From: Closterium sp. NIES-65
Lineage: Eukaryota > Streptophyta > Zygnematophyceae > Desmidiales > Closteriaceae
NCBI GenBank assembly: GCA_948144175.1
Contig: CANXME010002666.1
Span: 62,001 to 126,000 of the forward strand
Length of the DNA stretch: 64,000 nucleotides
Reading direction: 5' to 3'
Shown: piece by piece, positions 37,383 through 51,200 of the stretch
Numbering within the stretch: the first letter of the stretch is position 1
Layout: each line of letters starts with the position of its first letter
Position numbers and translations under genes: made by a program
The notes under the pieces: generated by a model
The model's database searches: none
The model's input: the letters and a program-made list of their open reading frames with translations, nothing else
Told to the model about the DNA's origin: nothing

Positions 37383-39618
37383 CGGGGGAGGAGGAGGAGG
37401 AGGAGGAGGAGGAGGAGGAGGAGGAGGAGGAGGAGGAGGAGGAGGAGGAGGAGGAGGAGGAGGAGGATGAGGAGGAGGAGGAGGAGGAGGAGGTTGAGTG
37501 CAATGCTGGTCCGTTGTGTGCGGTCATTGGTGGTGCTGAGTGCCCGTGAGCGGTGACACGCGGTGATGAGCGCTGATTAGGTTGGGAGCGGTGTCGAGTG
37601 GCTGTGAGTGGCTCTCGGATATTCAGAGTGGCAGTGAGCAGCGCTGAGCTGTGACGAGTGGTGATGAGCGGCTCAGAGAGGTGCGGAGTGGTGATGAGCG
37701 GCTTTGAGCGGTGCCGAGTGGTGATGAGCGGCTGTGAGTGGTGCAGAGTGCTGCAGAGCGGTTCAGAGCAGCAGTGAGCGGTGCTGGGCCGTTGTGTGCG
37801 GTCATTGCTGGTGCTGAGCGCCCGTGGGTGGTGAGGAGTAGTGATGAGCCACTCTGAGAGGTGCCAAGTGGTGATGAGCTGCTCTGAGCGGTGCCGAGTG
37901 CTGCAGAGCAGTTCAGAGCAGCAGTGAGTGGTGATGGGTCGTTGTGTGCGATGATTGGTGGTGCTGAGCGCCCGTGAGCGGTGACGAGAAGTGATGAGCC
38001 ACTCAGAGAGGTGCCGAGTGGTTATGAGCGGCTCTGAGCGGTGCCGAGTACTGCAACAAGGTTCAGAGCGGCAATGAGAAGTATTGGGCCTTTGTGTGCG
38101 GTCATGGTGGTGCTGAGCGCCCGTGAGTGGTGACGAGCGGTGACGAGGGGTGATGAGCGACTAAGAGAGGTGTCCAGTGGTGATGAGCGGCTCTGAGGCG
38201 TGCCGAGTGCTGTAGAGTGGTACAGAGCGGCAGTGAGCGGTGCTGGGCCATTGTGTGCGGTCATTGGTGGTGCTGAGCGCCCGTGAGTGGTGACGAGCGG
38301 TGACGAACAGTGACGAGCTTCTCAGAGAGGTGCCGAGTGGTGATGAGCGGCTCCGAGCGGTGCGGAGTTCTGCAGCGCGGTTCAGAACGGCAGTGAGAGG
38401 TGTTGGGCCTTTGTGTGCGGTCATTGGTGGTGCTGAGCGCCCGTGAGTGGTGATGAGCGGTGACTAGTGGTGATGAGCAACAGAGAGAGGTGTCGAGTGG
38501 TGATGAGCGGATCTGAGCGGTGCCAAGTGCTGCAGAGTGGTTCAGAGCGGCAGTGAGCGGTGGGTGCTGGGCTGAGCTGTTGTGTGTGGTCATTGGTGGT
38601 GCTGAGTGCCGGTGAGTGGTGACGAGCTGTGACGAGTGGTGATGAGCGGCTCAGAGAGGTGCGGAGTGGTGATGAGCGGCTTTGAGCGGTGCCGAGTGGT
38701 GATGAGCGGCTGTGAGTGGTGCAGAGTGCTGCAGAGCGGTTCAGAGCAGCAGTGAGCGGTGCTGGGCCGTTGTGTGCGGTCATTGCTGGTGCTGAGCGCC
38801 CGTGGGTGGTGAGGAGTAGTGATGAGCCACTCTGAGAGGTGCCAAGTGGTGATGAGCTGCTCTGAGCGGTGCCGAGTGCTGCAGAGCAGTTCAGAGCAGC
38901 AGTGAGTGGTGATGGGTCGTTGTGTGCGATGATTGGTGGTGCTGAGCGCCCGTGAGCGGTGACGAGAAGTGATGAGCCACTCAGAGAGGTGCCGAGTGGT
39001 TATGAGCGGCTCTGAGCGGTGCCGAGTACTGCAACAAGGTTCAGAGCGGCAATGAGAAGTATTGGGCCTTTGTGTGCGGTCATGGTGGTGCTGAGCGCCC
39101 GTGAGTGGTGACGAGCGGTGACGAGGGGTGATGAGCGACTAAGAGAGGTGTCCAGTGGTGATGAGCGGCTCTGAGGCGTGCCGAGTGCTGTAGAGTGGTA
39201 CAGAGCGGCAGTGAGCGGTGCTGGGCCATTGTGTGCGGTCATTGGTGGTGCTGAGCGCCCGTGAGTGGTGACGAGCGGTGACGAACAGTGACGAGCTTCT
39301 CAGAGAGGTGCCGAGTGGTGATGAGCGGCTCCGAGCGGTGCGGAGTTCTGCAGCGCGGTTCAGAACGGCAGTGAGAGGTGTTGGGCCTTTGTGTGCGGTC
39401 ATTGGTGGTGCTGAGCGCCCGTGAGTGGTGATGAGCGGTGACTAGTGGTGATGAGCAACAGAGAGAGGTGTCGAGTGGTGATGAGCGGATCTGAGCGGTG
39501 CCAAGTGCTGCAGAGTGGTTCAGAGCGGCAGTGAGCGGTGGGTGCTGGGCTGTTCTGTTGTGTGTGGTCATTGGTGGTGCTGAGTGCCCGTGAGTGGTGA
39601 CGAGTGGTGATGAACGGT
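37383..39618 (+). repeat. GGA tract and 978-bp higher-order repeat, copy B
   Basis: GGA tract 37383-37495, then the GAGCGGTG-type higher-order array 37496-39618 with the same 978-bp period (38022-38264 recurs at 39000-39242). Confidence 0.87.
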
Positions 39619-39674
39619 GTAGTCTGACTAAGGTGTGACGTTGATGTCTGTCTCCCGCCTCTCGACTATTGCAG

Positions 39675-39784
39675 ACAAGGATGCCTTGAGCATCACGGAA
39701 ATGGTTGTGAGGACTATACAACACTGGTGGTCGTGCTTGTCTGGTGCTTCTGAACCATTCGTGCCATCCCAGCGATCAAGATAG
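39675..39784 (+). CDS. Possible terminal exon of an unrecognised gene, copy B
   Basis: Identical reading to 11002-11111: ATTGCAG acceptor-like border, KDALSITEMVVRTIQHWW, TAG at 39782-39784, and AATAAA at 39896-39901. It is weakly supported and may be a relic. Confidence 0.2.
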
Positions 39785-40232
39785 GTTCAGCGTGTTTCAT
39801 TTCTTCTCATAACATCCTCTTGTATCAGTTTCTTGTACGGTACAGCGTGCGAAAGCACTGGAGACAAAACATTGTGAATTTCAGCCCCGGTGCCAAATAA
39901 ACCCTTCGGGCTGCTGTTGCTGCTTTTCCTTGCTGTGCTGGTGTTTCTTCTACTGTTGCTTCTGCAGCACTTGTGGCGCTGGGTGTGTTGACCAGCAGGG
40001 ACGATTGCAGCAGCCAGGCTGCGTGAAAGTCCTAGCCAGGTTCCTCCCCAGAATGCCCACGCGACCTGCGGCGGACACAAAGGGGCGAGGGAGGGGGGGA
40101 AGGAACGAGGCGGAGGACTGGATGATTGGGGAGAAGGCGCGGGGGCTGCAAAGCAGCGAGCAGCAGCAGCACAAGCAACACCATCGGCAGCAACAGCAGG
40201 GAAGCAGTAGCAAGCAGTGACATCAGAGCTGC
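39785..40232. other. Spacer segment with AATAAA and Gln-rich short ORF, copy B
   Basis: Counterpart of 11112-11559, with the 55-codon frame at 40053-40220. No domain is recognised. Confidence 0.3.
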
Positions 40233-43200
40233 AGCAAGCAGTGACGGCAGCAGCAGTAGAAAGCAAGCAGTGATGGCAGCAGCAGTAGCAAGCAAGCAGT
40301 GATGGCAGCAGCAGTAGAAAGCAAGCAGTGATGGCAGCAGCAGTACAAGCAAGCAGTGACGGCAGCAGCAGTAGCAAACGAGCAGTGATGGCAGCAGCAG
40401 TAGCAAGCAAGCAGTGATGGCAGCAGCAGTAGCAAGCAAGCAGTGAAGGCAGCAGCAGTAGCAAGCAAGCAGTGACGGCAGCAGCAGTAGAAAGCAAGCA
40501 GTGATGGCAGCAGCAGTAGAAAGCAAGCAGTGATGGCAGCAGCAGTAGAAAGCAAGCAGTGACGGCAGCAGCAGTAGAAAGCAAGCAGTGATGGCAGCAG
40601 CAGTAGCAAGCAAGCAGTGACGGCAGCAGCAGTAGCAAGCAAGCAGTGATGGCAGCAGCAGTAGCAAGCAAGCAGTGACGGCAGCAGCAGTAGCAAGCAA
40701 GCAGTGATGGCAGCAGCAGTAGCAAGCAAGCAGTGATGGCAGCAGCAGTAGCAAGCAAGCAGTGAAGGCAGCAGCAGTAGAAAGCAAGCAGTGACGGCAG
40801 CAGCAGTAGAAAGCAAGCAGTGACGGCAGCAGCAGTAGAAAGCAAGCAGTGATGGCAGCAGCAGTAGCAAGCAAGCAGTGACGGCAGCAGCAGTAGCAAG
40901 CAAGCAGTGATGGCAGCAGCAGTAGCAAGCAAGCAGTGATGGCAGCAGCAGTAGCAAGCAAGCAGTGAAGGCGGCAGCAGTAGCAAGCAAGCAGTGACGG
41001 CAGCAGCAGTAGAAAGCAAGCAGTGATGGCAGCAGCAGTAGAAAGCAAGCAGTGATGGCAGCAGCAGTAGCAAGCAAGCAGTGATGGCAGCAGCAGTAGC
41101 AAGCAAGCAGTGATGGCAGCAGCAGTAGCAAGCAAGCAGTGATGGCAGCAGCAGTAGCAAGCAAGCAGTGATGGCAGCAGCAGTAGCAAGCAAGCAGTGA
41201 TGACAGCAGCAGTAGCAAGCAAGCAGTGATGGCAGCAGCAGTAGCAAGCAAGCAGTTATGGCAGCAGCAGTAGCAAGCAAGCAGTGATGGCAGCAGCAGT
41301 AGCAAGCAAGCAGTGATGGCAGCAGCAGTAGCAAGCAAGCAGTGAAGGCAGCAGCAGTAGCAAGCAAGCAGTGACGGCAGCAGCAGTAGCAAACAAGCAG
41401 TGAAGGCAGCAGCAGTAGCAAGCAAGCAGTGACGGCAGCAGCAGTAGAAAGCAAGCAGTGATGGCAGCAGCAGTAGAAAGCAAGCAGTGATGGCAGCAGC
41501 AGTAGCAAGCAAGCAGTGATGGCAGCAGCAGTAGCAAGCAAGCAGTGATGGCAGCAGCAGTAGCAAGCAAGCAGTGATGGCAGCAGCAGTAGCAAGCAAG
41601 CAGTGATGGCAGCAGCAGTAGCAAGCAAGCAGTGATGGCAGCAGCAGTAGCAAACAAGCAGTGATGGCAGCAGCAGTAGAAAGCAAGCAGTGATGGCAGC
41701 AGCAGTAGCAAGCAAGCAGTGATGGCAGCAGCAGTAGCAAGCAAGCAGTGATGGCAGCAGCAGTAGCAAGCAAGCAGTGATGGCAGCAGCAGTAGCAAGC
41801 AAGCAGTGACGGCAGCAGCAGTAGCAAACGAGCAGTGATGGCAGCAGCAGTAGCAAGCAAGCAGTGATGGCAGCAGCAGTAGCAAGCAAGCAGTGAAGGC
41901 AGCAGCAGTAGCAAGCAAGCAGTGACGGCAGCAGCAGTAGAAAGCAAGCAGTGACGGCAGCAGCAGTAGCAAGCAAGCAGTGACGGCAGCAACAGTAGCA
42001 AGCAAGCAGTGATGGCAGCAGCAGTAGCAAGCAAGCAGTGACGGCAGCAGCAGTAGCAAGCAAGCAGAGATGGCAGCAGCAGTAGCAAGCAAGCAGTGAT
42101 GGCAGCAGCAGTAGCAAGCAAGCAGTGAAGGCAGCAGCAGTAGAAAGCAAGCAGTGACGGCAGCAGCAGTAGAAAGCAAGCAGTGACGGCAGCAGCAGTA
42201 GCAAGCAAGCAGTGATGGCAGCAGCAGTAGCAAGCAAGCTGTGATGGCAGCAGCAGTAGCAAGCAAGCAGTGATGGCAGGAGCAGTAGCAAGCAAGCAGT
42301 GATGGCAGCAGCAGTAGCAAGCAAGCAGTGATGGCAGCAGCAGTAGCAAGCAAGCATTGATGGCAGCAGCAGTAGCAAGCAAGCAGTGATGGCAGCAGCA
42401 GTAGCAAGCAAGCAGTGATGGCAGCAGCAGTAGCAAGCAAGCAGTGATGGCAGCAGCAGTAGCAAGCAAGCAGTGAAGGCAGCAGCAGTAGCAAGCAAGC
42501 AGTGACGGCAGCAGCAGTAGCAAACAAGCAGTGAAGGCAGCAGCAGTAGCAAGCAAGCAGTGACGGCAGCAGCAGTAGAAAGCAAGCAGTGATGGCAGCA
42601 GCAGTAGAAAGCAAGCAGTGATGGCAGCAGCAGTAGCAAGCAAGCAGTGATGGCAGCAGCAGTAGCAAGCAAGCAGTGATGGCAGCAGCAGTAGCAAGCA
42701 AGCAGTGATGGCAGCAGCAGTAGCAAGCAAGCAGTGACGGCAGCAGCAGTAGCAAACAAGCAGTGATGGCAGCAGCAGTAGAAAGCAAGCAGTGATGGCA
42801 GCAGCAGTAGCAAGCAAGCAGTGATGGCAGCAGCAGTAGCAAGCAAGCAGTGATGGCAGCAGCAGTAGCAAGCAAGCAGTGATGGCAGCAGCAGTAGCAA
42901 GCAAGCAGTGACGGCAGCAGCAGTAGCAAACAAGCAGTGATGGCAGCAGCAGTAGAAAGCAAGCAGTGATGGCAGCAGCAGTAGCAAGCAAGCAGTGATG
43001 GCAGCAGCAGTAGCAAGCAAGCAGTGATGGCAGCAGCAGTAGCAAGCAAGCAGTGATGGCAGCAGCAGTAGAAAGCAAGCAGTGATGGCAGCAGCAGTAG
43101 CAAGCAAGCAGTGATGGCAGCAGCAGTAGCAAGCAAGCAGTGACGGCAGCAGCAGTAGCAAACGAGCAGTGATGGCAGCAGCAGTAGCAAGCAAGCAGTG

Positions 43201-45028
43201 ATGGCAGCAGCAGTAGCAAGCAAGCAGTGAAGGCAGCAGCAGTAGCAAGCAAGCAGTGACGGCAGCAGCAGTAGAAAGCAAGCAGTGATGGCAGCAGCAG
43301 TAGAAAGCAAGCAGTGATGGCAGCAGCAGTAGAAAGCAAGCAGTGACGGCAGCAGCAGTAGAAAGCAAGCAGTGACGGCAGCAGCAGTAGCAAGCAAGCA
43401 GTGATGGCAGCAGCAGTAGCAAGCAAGCAGTGATGGCAGCAGCAGTAGCAAGCAAGCAGTGATGGCAGCAGCAGTAGCAAGCAAGCAGTGACGGCAGCAG
43501 CAGTAGAAATCAAGCAGTGATGGCAGCAGCAGTAGAAAGCAAGCAGTGACGGCAGCAGCAGTAGAAAGCAAGCAGTGACGGCAGCAGCAGTAGCAAGCAA
43601 GCAGTGATGGCAGCAGCAGTAGAAAGCAAGCAGTGACGGCAGCAGCAGTAGCAAACGAGCAGTGATGGCAGCAGCAGTAGCAAGCAAGCAGTGATGGCAG
43701 CAGCAGTAGCAAGCAAGCAGTGATGGCAGCAGCAGTAGCAAGCAAGCAGTGATGGCAGCAGCAGTAGCAAGCAAGCAGTGATGGCAGCAGCAGTAGCAAG
43801 CAAGCAGTGATGGCAGCAGCAGTAGCAAGCAAGCAGTGATGGCAGCAGCAGTAGCAAGCAAGCAGTGATGGCAGCAGCAGTAGCAAGCAAGCAGTGATGG
43901 CAGCAGCAGTAGCAAGCAAGCAGTGATGGCAGCAGCAGTAGCAAGCAAGCAGTGATGGCAGCAGCAGTAGCAAGCAAGCAGTGATGGCAGCAGCAGTAGC
44001 AAGCAAGCAGTGATGGCAGCAGCAGTAGCAAGCAAGCAGTGATGGCAGCAGCAGTAGCAAGCAAGCAGTGATGGCAGCAGCAGTAGCAAGCAAGCAGTGA
44101 TGGCAGCAGCAGTAGCAAGCAAGCAGTGATGGCAGCAGCAGTAGCAAGCAAGCAGTGATGGCAGCAGCAGTAGCAAGCAAGCAGTGATGGCAGCAGCAGT
44201 AGCAAGCAAGCAGTGATGGCAGCAGCAGTAGCAAGCAAGCAGTGATGGCAGCAGCAGTAGCAAGCAAGCAGTGATGGCAGCAGCAGTAGCAAGCAAGCAG
44301 TGATGGCAGCAGCAGTAGCAAGCAAGCAGTGAAGGCAGCAGCAGTAGCAAGCAAGCAGTGACGGCAGCAGCAGTAGCAAACAAGCAGTGAAGGCAGCAGC
44401 AGTAGCAAGCAAGCAGTGACGGCAGCAGCAGTAGAAAGCAAGCAGTGATGGCAGCAGCAGTAGAAAGCAAGCAGTGATGGCAGCAGCAGTAGAAAGCAAG
44501 CAGTGATGGCAGCAGCAGTAGCAAACAAGCAGTGATGGCAGCAGCAGTAGCAAGCAAGCAGTGATGGCAGCAGCAGTAGCAAGCAAGCAGTGATGGCAGC
44601 AGCAGTAGCAAACAAGCAGTGATGGCAGCAGCAGTAGAAAGCAAGCAGTGACGGCAGCAGCAGTAGCAAGCAAGCAGTGATGGCAGCAGCAGTAGCAAGC
44701 AAGCAGTGATGGCAGCAGCAGTAGCAAGCAAGCAGTGATGGCAGCAGCAGTAGAAAGCAAGCAGTGATGGCAGCAGCAGTAGAAAGCAAGCAGTGATGGC
44801 AGCAGCAGTAGCAAGCAAGCAGTGATGGCAGCAGCAGTAGCAAGCAAGCAGTGATGGCAGCACAGTAGAAAGCAAGCAGTGATGGCAGCAGTAGTAGCAA
44901 GCAAGCAGTGATGGCAGCACAGTAGAAAGCAAGCAGTGATGGCAGCAGCAATAGAAAGCAAGCAGTGATGGCAGCAGTAGTAGCAAGCAAGCAGTGACGG
45001 CAGCAGTAGTAGCAAGCAAGCAGTGACG
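40233..45028 (+). repeat. 4.8-kb 29-bp satellite, copy B
   Basis: Counterpart of 11560-16355 at offset 28673, with the same variant order as far as I compared it. The 1780- and 1265-codon minus-strand ORFs are artefacts of a stop-free unit. Confidence 0.95.
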
Positions 45029-48000
45029 GACCGACCAGAAGCAACAGCAGCAAACAGCCCCAACAGAAGCAACAGCAGCAGAAGGGTGTGTTTTAACATG
45101 ACCAAACTGCATAGGGAAGGGAGAGAGGGGAAAGGTTTGGATAGCGAGGGGTGAGTGGACCCCGTGACGGGAGGGAGCAAGGGAAGTGAGGAGTGGGCAG
45201 CGGTTGCGAGCCCAGGAGCAAGGGAAGGTAAAGGCCGAAACACATTGGGTGGTGCTTTTCAGTCTTAGTTGACGCTGCATCCACACAGATACCCATAGCC
45301 TGGTGCTTTGCTGCCATGCCATCATGATGGCCACCAGCCAGTCCAGCACTCGCATGATGAAGCATGAGAAGCTGGTGATTTCTGCCATGCTCTCCAATCC
45401 TAAGTCGTTTTGAACAAGCAGCGGCAGTAGCAACGTAGCAACGCGAGAGGACGGGCCGCGGTGACGAACGAGAGGCGTGATTTTCTCAGCGCGCGCGCTT
45501 CTTGGCAGCCTCGCTTGCCGCCTGCTCCGCTGAGCCCGACAAGAACGGCACGCATGACATTTCACCTAGTTTGAAACTAATGGCGGTAATTTAAACGACC
45601 GCGAAAGGCTCCCGTCGAACGAGGATTTAAACCACGCCGCTAAGCCCAGGCCGTCGTCTGGCGGTGGCTGTCGTAACCATTTCGCATGCATAGGATCACG
45701 TTCATTATTAACGCAAGATTTGTACGACTACTACTTACTAATACTGGTGCTACTACCGCTGTCGACGGTGTGTGATGAGTGTGATTAGCGGAAGTCGGTG
45801 CCTTTTCAGAGAACGAGAAAGCGGGCTTTGAATGATACTATTATCTACTACTAGCTAATACGACGAAGTGCTACTGCTACTAGCGACGGTGGTGCGATAA
45901 AGCTGATGTGGGGGAGGGGGTCGGCTCCTCAGCGGAAAGGATAAGTGTGGATGGATCTGAGGCAGCGTTTGCTCCCTCTTTTGTTTCTGAAACCCTGACT
46001 CGGTGCACACGGTTCAGAACGGTAAAACATTTTTCCAAGTGTTTTAGGCGCGCGCACTGTGTTAATCGTGAAATTTTCTGTAGACAGACACATGTACCGC
46101 GCCCTGAATCTCGTAATCCCTTCTGAAGCTCGCGAATCGTGAACCGTCAGATTGCAGCAGACGACCACCCGTGCTCGCAAATCAGCAGGGGTGCGAGTGG
46201 TGGGAGGGATACAGTTCACTCTGTACACTTGGGAAGGTGAGGGTGTGTGAAAATGATGTGGCACGATCCAGGCCGTTGAAAATTTTGGTCTGTATTCAGC
46301 AGTGAAATCCGCATTGGCCTGCTGAAGTCTTGCTCCAGCATTCCACGAATGGGGGAGTGTGGTGGGGACCTTTGGATACCATTCTTTTTGCTCAAACATT
46401 TTCCCTAAACCGCTGTGTAACGTACCGAAACCCCTGAATATCGATTTTCGTGTCGGTGCGTTGCCATGCCAGCAAATAGTGACGTTTGATCAACCCACCT
46501 GGTGCTCGCCCAGCCTTTGGTTTCTGGGCGGAACCAGCCTTTGGTTTGTACTGTAGACGGCTTGGATGTAAATATATGCCGTCACAGCACCGTCTGGTGT
46601 TTTGCATCCCAGGGTTTTTTTTCGCCACTCCTTGCATTTTTAAGCACGAGATTTGGCCCCTTCCCAACTCCACCCTCAAGCCTTTTCGTTCTCTGGGCGG
46701 AAGGCGAGCCTCAAGCTCAGCAGCAGGTTCAAAAACAAAACGAATGGGCATGGGTTTTTGCGCTTGGGGTGGGTTGCCAGCGTAGGCGCTTACGACTGCT
46801 GGGCAATGCAGGTGTGCCCGAACTGTAGCGAGTGTCCGCCACCCAGCCCAACCCCTCCTACCCTGCTTGTTTCTTCACTGTACATGACGGCTAGGAACTG
46901 TTTGAGCTTGAAGCTCGACTCTGCACAAACAGGTGAACACTCCGTAGGGCGCGGTACATTCTCCCGCTTGAAGCATTTGTCGCGTATCGATTCACTCCGC
47001 TAGGCTAAACATTTTTGAAACAGTTTGACCGTTCTCAACTGAGAGATAAGAACTCGGGTTTCACAAACCACGTCTGCAATGAAACACTCCCCGAACTTGA
47101 CCCCAGATTCACCACAACACTTCCACCAAAGCACCCGCTCACATCACCTTCATTGCGCCACCTAGCACCACCCCTCGCCAGCTCGTCGTAGTAGCACTAG
47201 TAGCACCAGTAAACTCGTAATGTAGGGTGTATGTATTTCGCACCAGTCCCTTGGCCACTCTGCAAAGCACGATCGGTGTTTTGCTAAAACAAATTTTGTT
47301 TCGCCACTCTGCTTGCCTTTTGACTGAGATGACGCCCGAAAACTGAAGCTATTTGTTTAACCCGGTAGTGATTTCCACCCGGTAGGTCGACAAAGCAGAT
47401 TCGCAAATCGTGAGTGTATTATTTCTCGCCTCATTTGTGACCTCACCCACCCAGCCGTACTCGCACTGTACTGCCGCAGTGCTCGTCGACGAGAAACGCC
47501 AAAACCTGATCGAGCCCGTCCTGTCTGTTCTGCGCAGACTGGATGGTTCGTGCGAGCTTCACAGAGGGCTGTGCTTGGTACAGTTGGGCAATGGGCAGTT
47601 CAACCCCAGGCGCAGTCCACGTGTCCCGTCGGCTGAGCCATTCCATTCAGCGCGCTTGGCTGAAACGGTCGAAAACGGTTACACAGTTTTCAACCGTGTG
47701 GAAAATATCGGTTCACAGAACAAAGGGAGCAAGCCAACGCTGCCTGCCAAGATCCGATTCCTTCGTTCACTACAGTGATCCACCCTCTCACTTCAGCCTT
47801 ATACCACCACCCACCCACCCTCCATAGCCCATCATTGTTAGTACGGTAGCAGTAGTATAATTGCACTAGTCGCTAGCAGAATTAGTAGTAGTATAGCAGG
47901 TACTAGTAGTACTTGTGGCACTTCGCGTCGACTCAGTCGCTACTATTATTGGTTCATTCGCGTAACTTAAACGCCAGCGTTTCCTATCGAGTATTTTGTG

Positions 48001-48218
48001 TCGCGCTGTTAGGTTTGTTTCCATGAGTTGGAAATTTAGGTTTCCGAAAACAAGGCGCCCTAGTACTAGCAGTAGCAGCGAGCAGTAGTAGTCGCAGCCC
48101 TTATTTGCCCGTTTGGACTGATATACGCGCTCATGTGGCGTTTCCTCGCTGTCGCTGATCTAATATACCTAAAGTGTCGCTCGTTAGCTCGCTGTCGCTG
48201 ATCTAATATATCTAAATA
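45029..48218. other. Region upstream of CLPX copy C
   Basis: Counterpart of 16356-19545. A promoter and a 5' exon for copy C should lie here or further left, but none can be defined from the sequence. Confidence 0.4.
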
Positions 48219-51200
48219 GCGGCGACGGCGGAGAGAGCGGGCGGGGATGGGGGGGAGGGCGGGGCTGGTGTGCGGGGAGGCGGAAGCGACGGTGTGGTTG
48301 CCGGGGGTGGCGGAGCGGCGGGAGCGGGTGACGGAGGCGGAGGGGGGAGCGGGCGCGGGGACGAGGAGCTGCTGTGCCCCAACTGCCGCGCGCCCCTCTC
48401 GCTCCTCTCTTTCCCCGCGCTTGCCTTCCCCCATTCCCCCTCCTCCCCGTCCGCGTCCGCGCTATCTCCGCCCATGTCCGCGGCGGAGGCGCGCACGAGC
48501 GGGCGCGCGGTGCTGTTCTGCCGCCAATGCCAGCGATTCACCGACAGGCCGGTGGCGAGAGGGACAGGGGAGGCGGAGAATGGGCGGAAGGGGAAAGAAG
48601 AGGGGCAGCCGCAGGTGACGGCGGAAGGGCAGTGCGCAAGCGGGGGGAAGGGGGAAGGATTGGGGAAGGGCAAGGCCGGGGGGGGGGCGCGAGAGTGGGG
48701 GAGTTTGTGGAGGCGGACTGGTATGAAGCGGACTGGAAACATGTCTCCCCCCTTTCCGCCGTCACTCCCCCCGAGCCCCCCGCCTCTGACGCGTGGCAGT
48801 GGTCCCGCTTTGGGCGGCAACTTAGCCGCCAAGACGGCCGCCCGGGCGGCAGGTCTGCGCGCAGCGAGCTGGACGGGATGATGGGCGGGGCGAGCGGGGG
48901 GGAAGGGGGGAGCGCGCGGAGGGATGCGCGGGAGGAGTATGTGAATCGGTTCAAGGCGAGTTTGCAGGGGTGGGGGGGGCACCCGTGGGCGCAGGGACAG
49001 GGGCAGCAGGGGCAGGGACAGGCAGGCGCGGGGGGAGAAAAGAAAGCGCAAAGGCAGGGGCAGGGGCGGAGTGAGGGGCAGCAGGTGGGCAGCAGCGGAA
49101 GGAATAGAAGCCCTGGCGGTGGCGGAAGCAGCGCCAGCGCGTATCCCCCTAGCTTCTCCTCCCCCCTCCTGCACGCCCCCAGAGGCCCCCCCGCCCCGCC
49201 TCCGCCCCCGTCCCCCCTGGCCGCGCCCACGCAGATCCCCCCCGCGCCTGGCGCGGGTGCGGGGGAGAAGCGGGGGAGGGGGCAGCAGAGCGGGGGAGGG
49301 GAGGGGAGGGAGGGGCGGGAAGGGCGGGAAGGGCGAGAGGGGAGGGAGGGGCATGTGCCGTGTTTTGGGGCGGCAGGGGGAGGGGAGGACGGGACAGAGC
49401 ACAACTGGGGAGGGGCGAATCTGGGGAGAATCTGCCCACGCCCAAGCAGATCCGGGCAGCTCTGGATGAATTTGTGATCGGGCAGGATAATGCGAAAAAG
49501 GTGAGCGGGTGCTGGTGACGTGGCAGTTACTGTTAGGCTGGTGGTGTAACAGGTTTACAGTCACAGACTCGCTAAGAGCAGTATTTTTTCTTCTTCTTTT
49601 GATTTTATTTGTAACCGAATGTTTGCAGTGGCGGTGGTGTACCCACTACGAGCGCATCTTCTCTATAAGCTCATTTCGTTACGAGCCCTTTCCGATCCCC
49701 GTATGCTACCCTTTGCTGCAGGTTTTGGCAGTGGCAGTTTACAATCACTACAAGCGCATCTTTCTTGAAAACCAGAAGCGGGAAAGACTTGCCAACCTGC
49801 CAGAGGGGTGAGAAGGGGTAAAAAAAAGGCGAGAGGAGGTTCAGAGGGGTGAGAGGGGGAGGAGAGGAAGTGGGAGAGGGGCTGTGTGCTGTGTGTGGTG
49901 AGGGATGGAGAGGGAGAGGAAATGTTCTTTAAAGTGATTCAAGCAAGGATTAAGAGGGAGAGGGAGAGGGAGTGACCGGTCATCTACCTGAACGATCCCC
50001 TTTTCTACACCTCACATGGGGGAAAGAGATTAGGCTTGCTCCACATTTTGCCCACTGTCCGCCCTCCCTCACTCACTCACTTCTGTTCTTGCTCACCCCC
50101 ATGGTGGATAAGAGCAACGTGCCCCTCACTCCCTACCCTCTCCCTATGCCCCCCGTCGCCCTCTCTTCCACCTCTCTTCCCCCCTGCAGGGCGTGCGAGA
50201 ACCTGGTGGGGGGCGGTGAGGAGGACGAGGTGGAGGTGGAGAAGAGCAACGTGCTGCTGATGGGTCCCACGGGTTCAGGTGGGTGCAAGAATCACCACTG
50301 CAGCATACGGGGGGCAGGGCCGCATGGGAGCAGCGGAATAGCATAGGGTAGGGCAAGCATGGGACGAGGTGCAGGTGGGGAAGAGCAACGTGGTGCTCAT
50401 GGGAGGGACCCACAGGCTCTGGTGGGTGGGTGGTTGGATGCAGCCCATCGGAAGCAGTAGGTGTTTGGACGGGTTCAGGCGTCGTGTCGTCTCAAAACTC
50501 GATGGGCCCGACTGACTGACACATGGGTCCCTCGCACGGGCCCCGATCATGTCGCTCGCATACAGCTGTTCAGGTACTATCGCCTGTCAAGCAAGGGCTG
50601 CCCAGAGGGTTTATTGGAGGGAAGATTTTAACAGGCTCATGAATGCGTGTATGCGTTCTTGCCTTCCTGTCGCCCAGCGGTCTCATGAGCAACGTGCTTC
50701 TCATCTCGCTCACGCGTGTGTCTCTCTCCACTCAACTTATCCCACTCCCCACCTGTCAACTCACCTTATCGGCTCCACTCCATCCGCCCACTCCCTACCC
50801 GCTCCGCGCCTGTCCGGCCTGTGATGGCAATGTGGTCAACATCCCAGGCCACTCCCTACCTTATTCTTTGCGGGCGGTATTTCAACCGCTGCTGTCCCTT
50901 GGGTGCAGTGCATGCAGGCAAGACCCTACTGGCCAAGACTCTGGCGCGGTTTGTCAACGTGCCATTCGCCATTGCTGATTTTTGAGTCGACTCAAAAAAG
51001 TCCCCTCCCCCCACACACTGGTGGGTGACTATCCCCTCCCCCCCCCCAACGCGTGCAGGCAAGACCCTACTGGCCAAGACTCTGGCTCGGTTTGTCAACG
51101 TGCCATTCGCCATTGCTGATTTTTGAGTCGACTCAAAAAAGTCCCCTCCCCCCACACACTGGTGGGTGACTATCCCCTCCCCCCCCCCAACGCGTGCAGG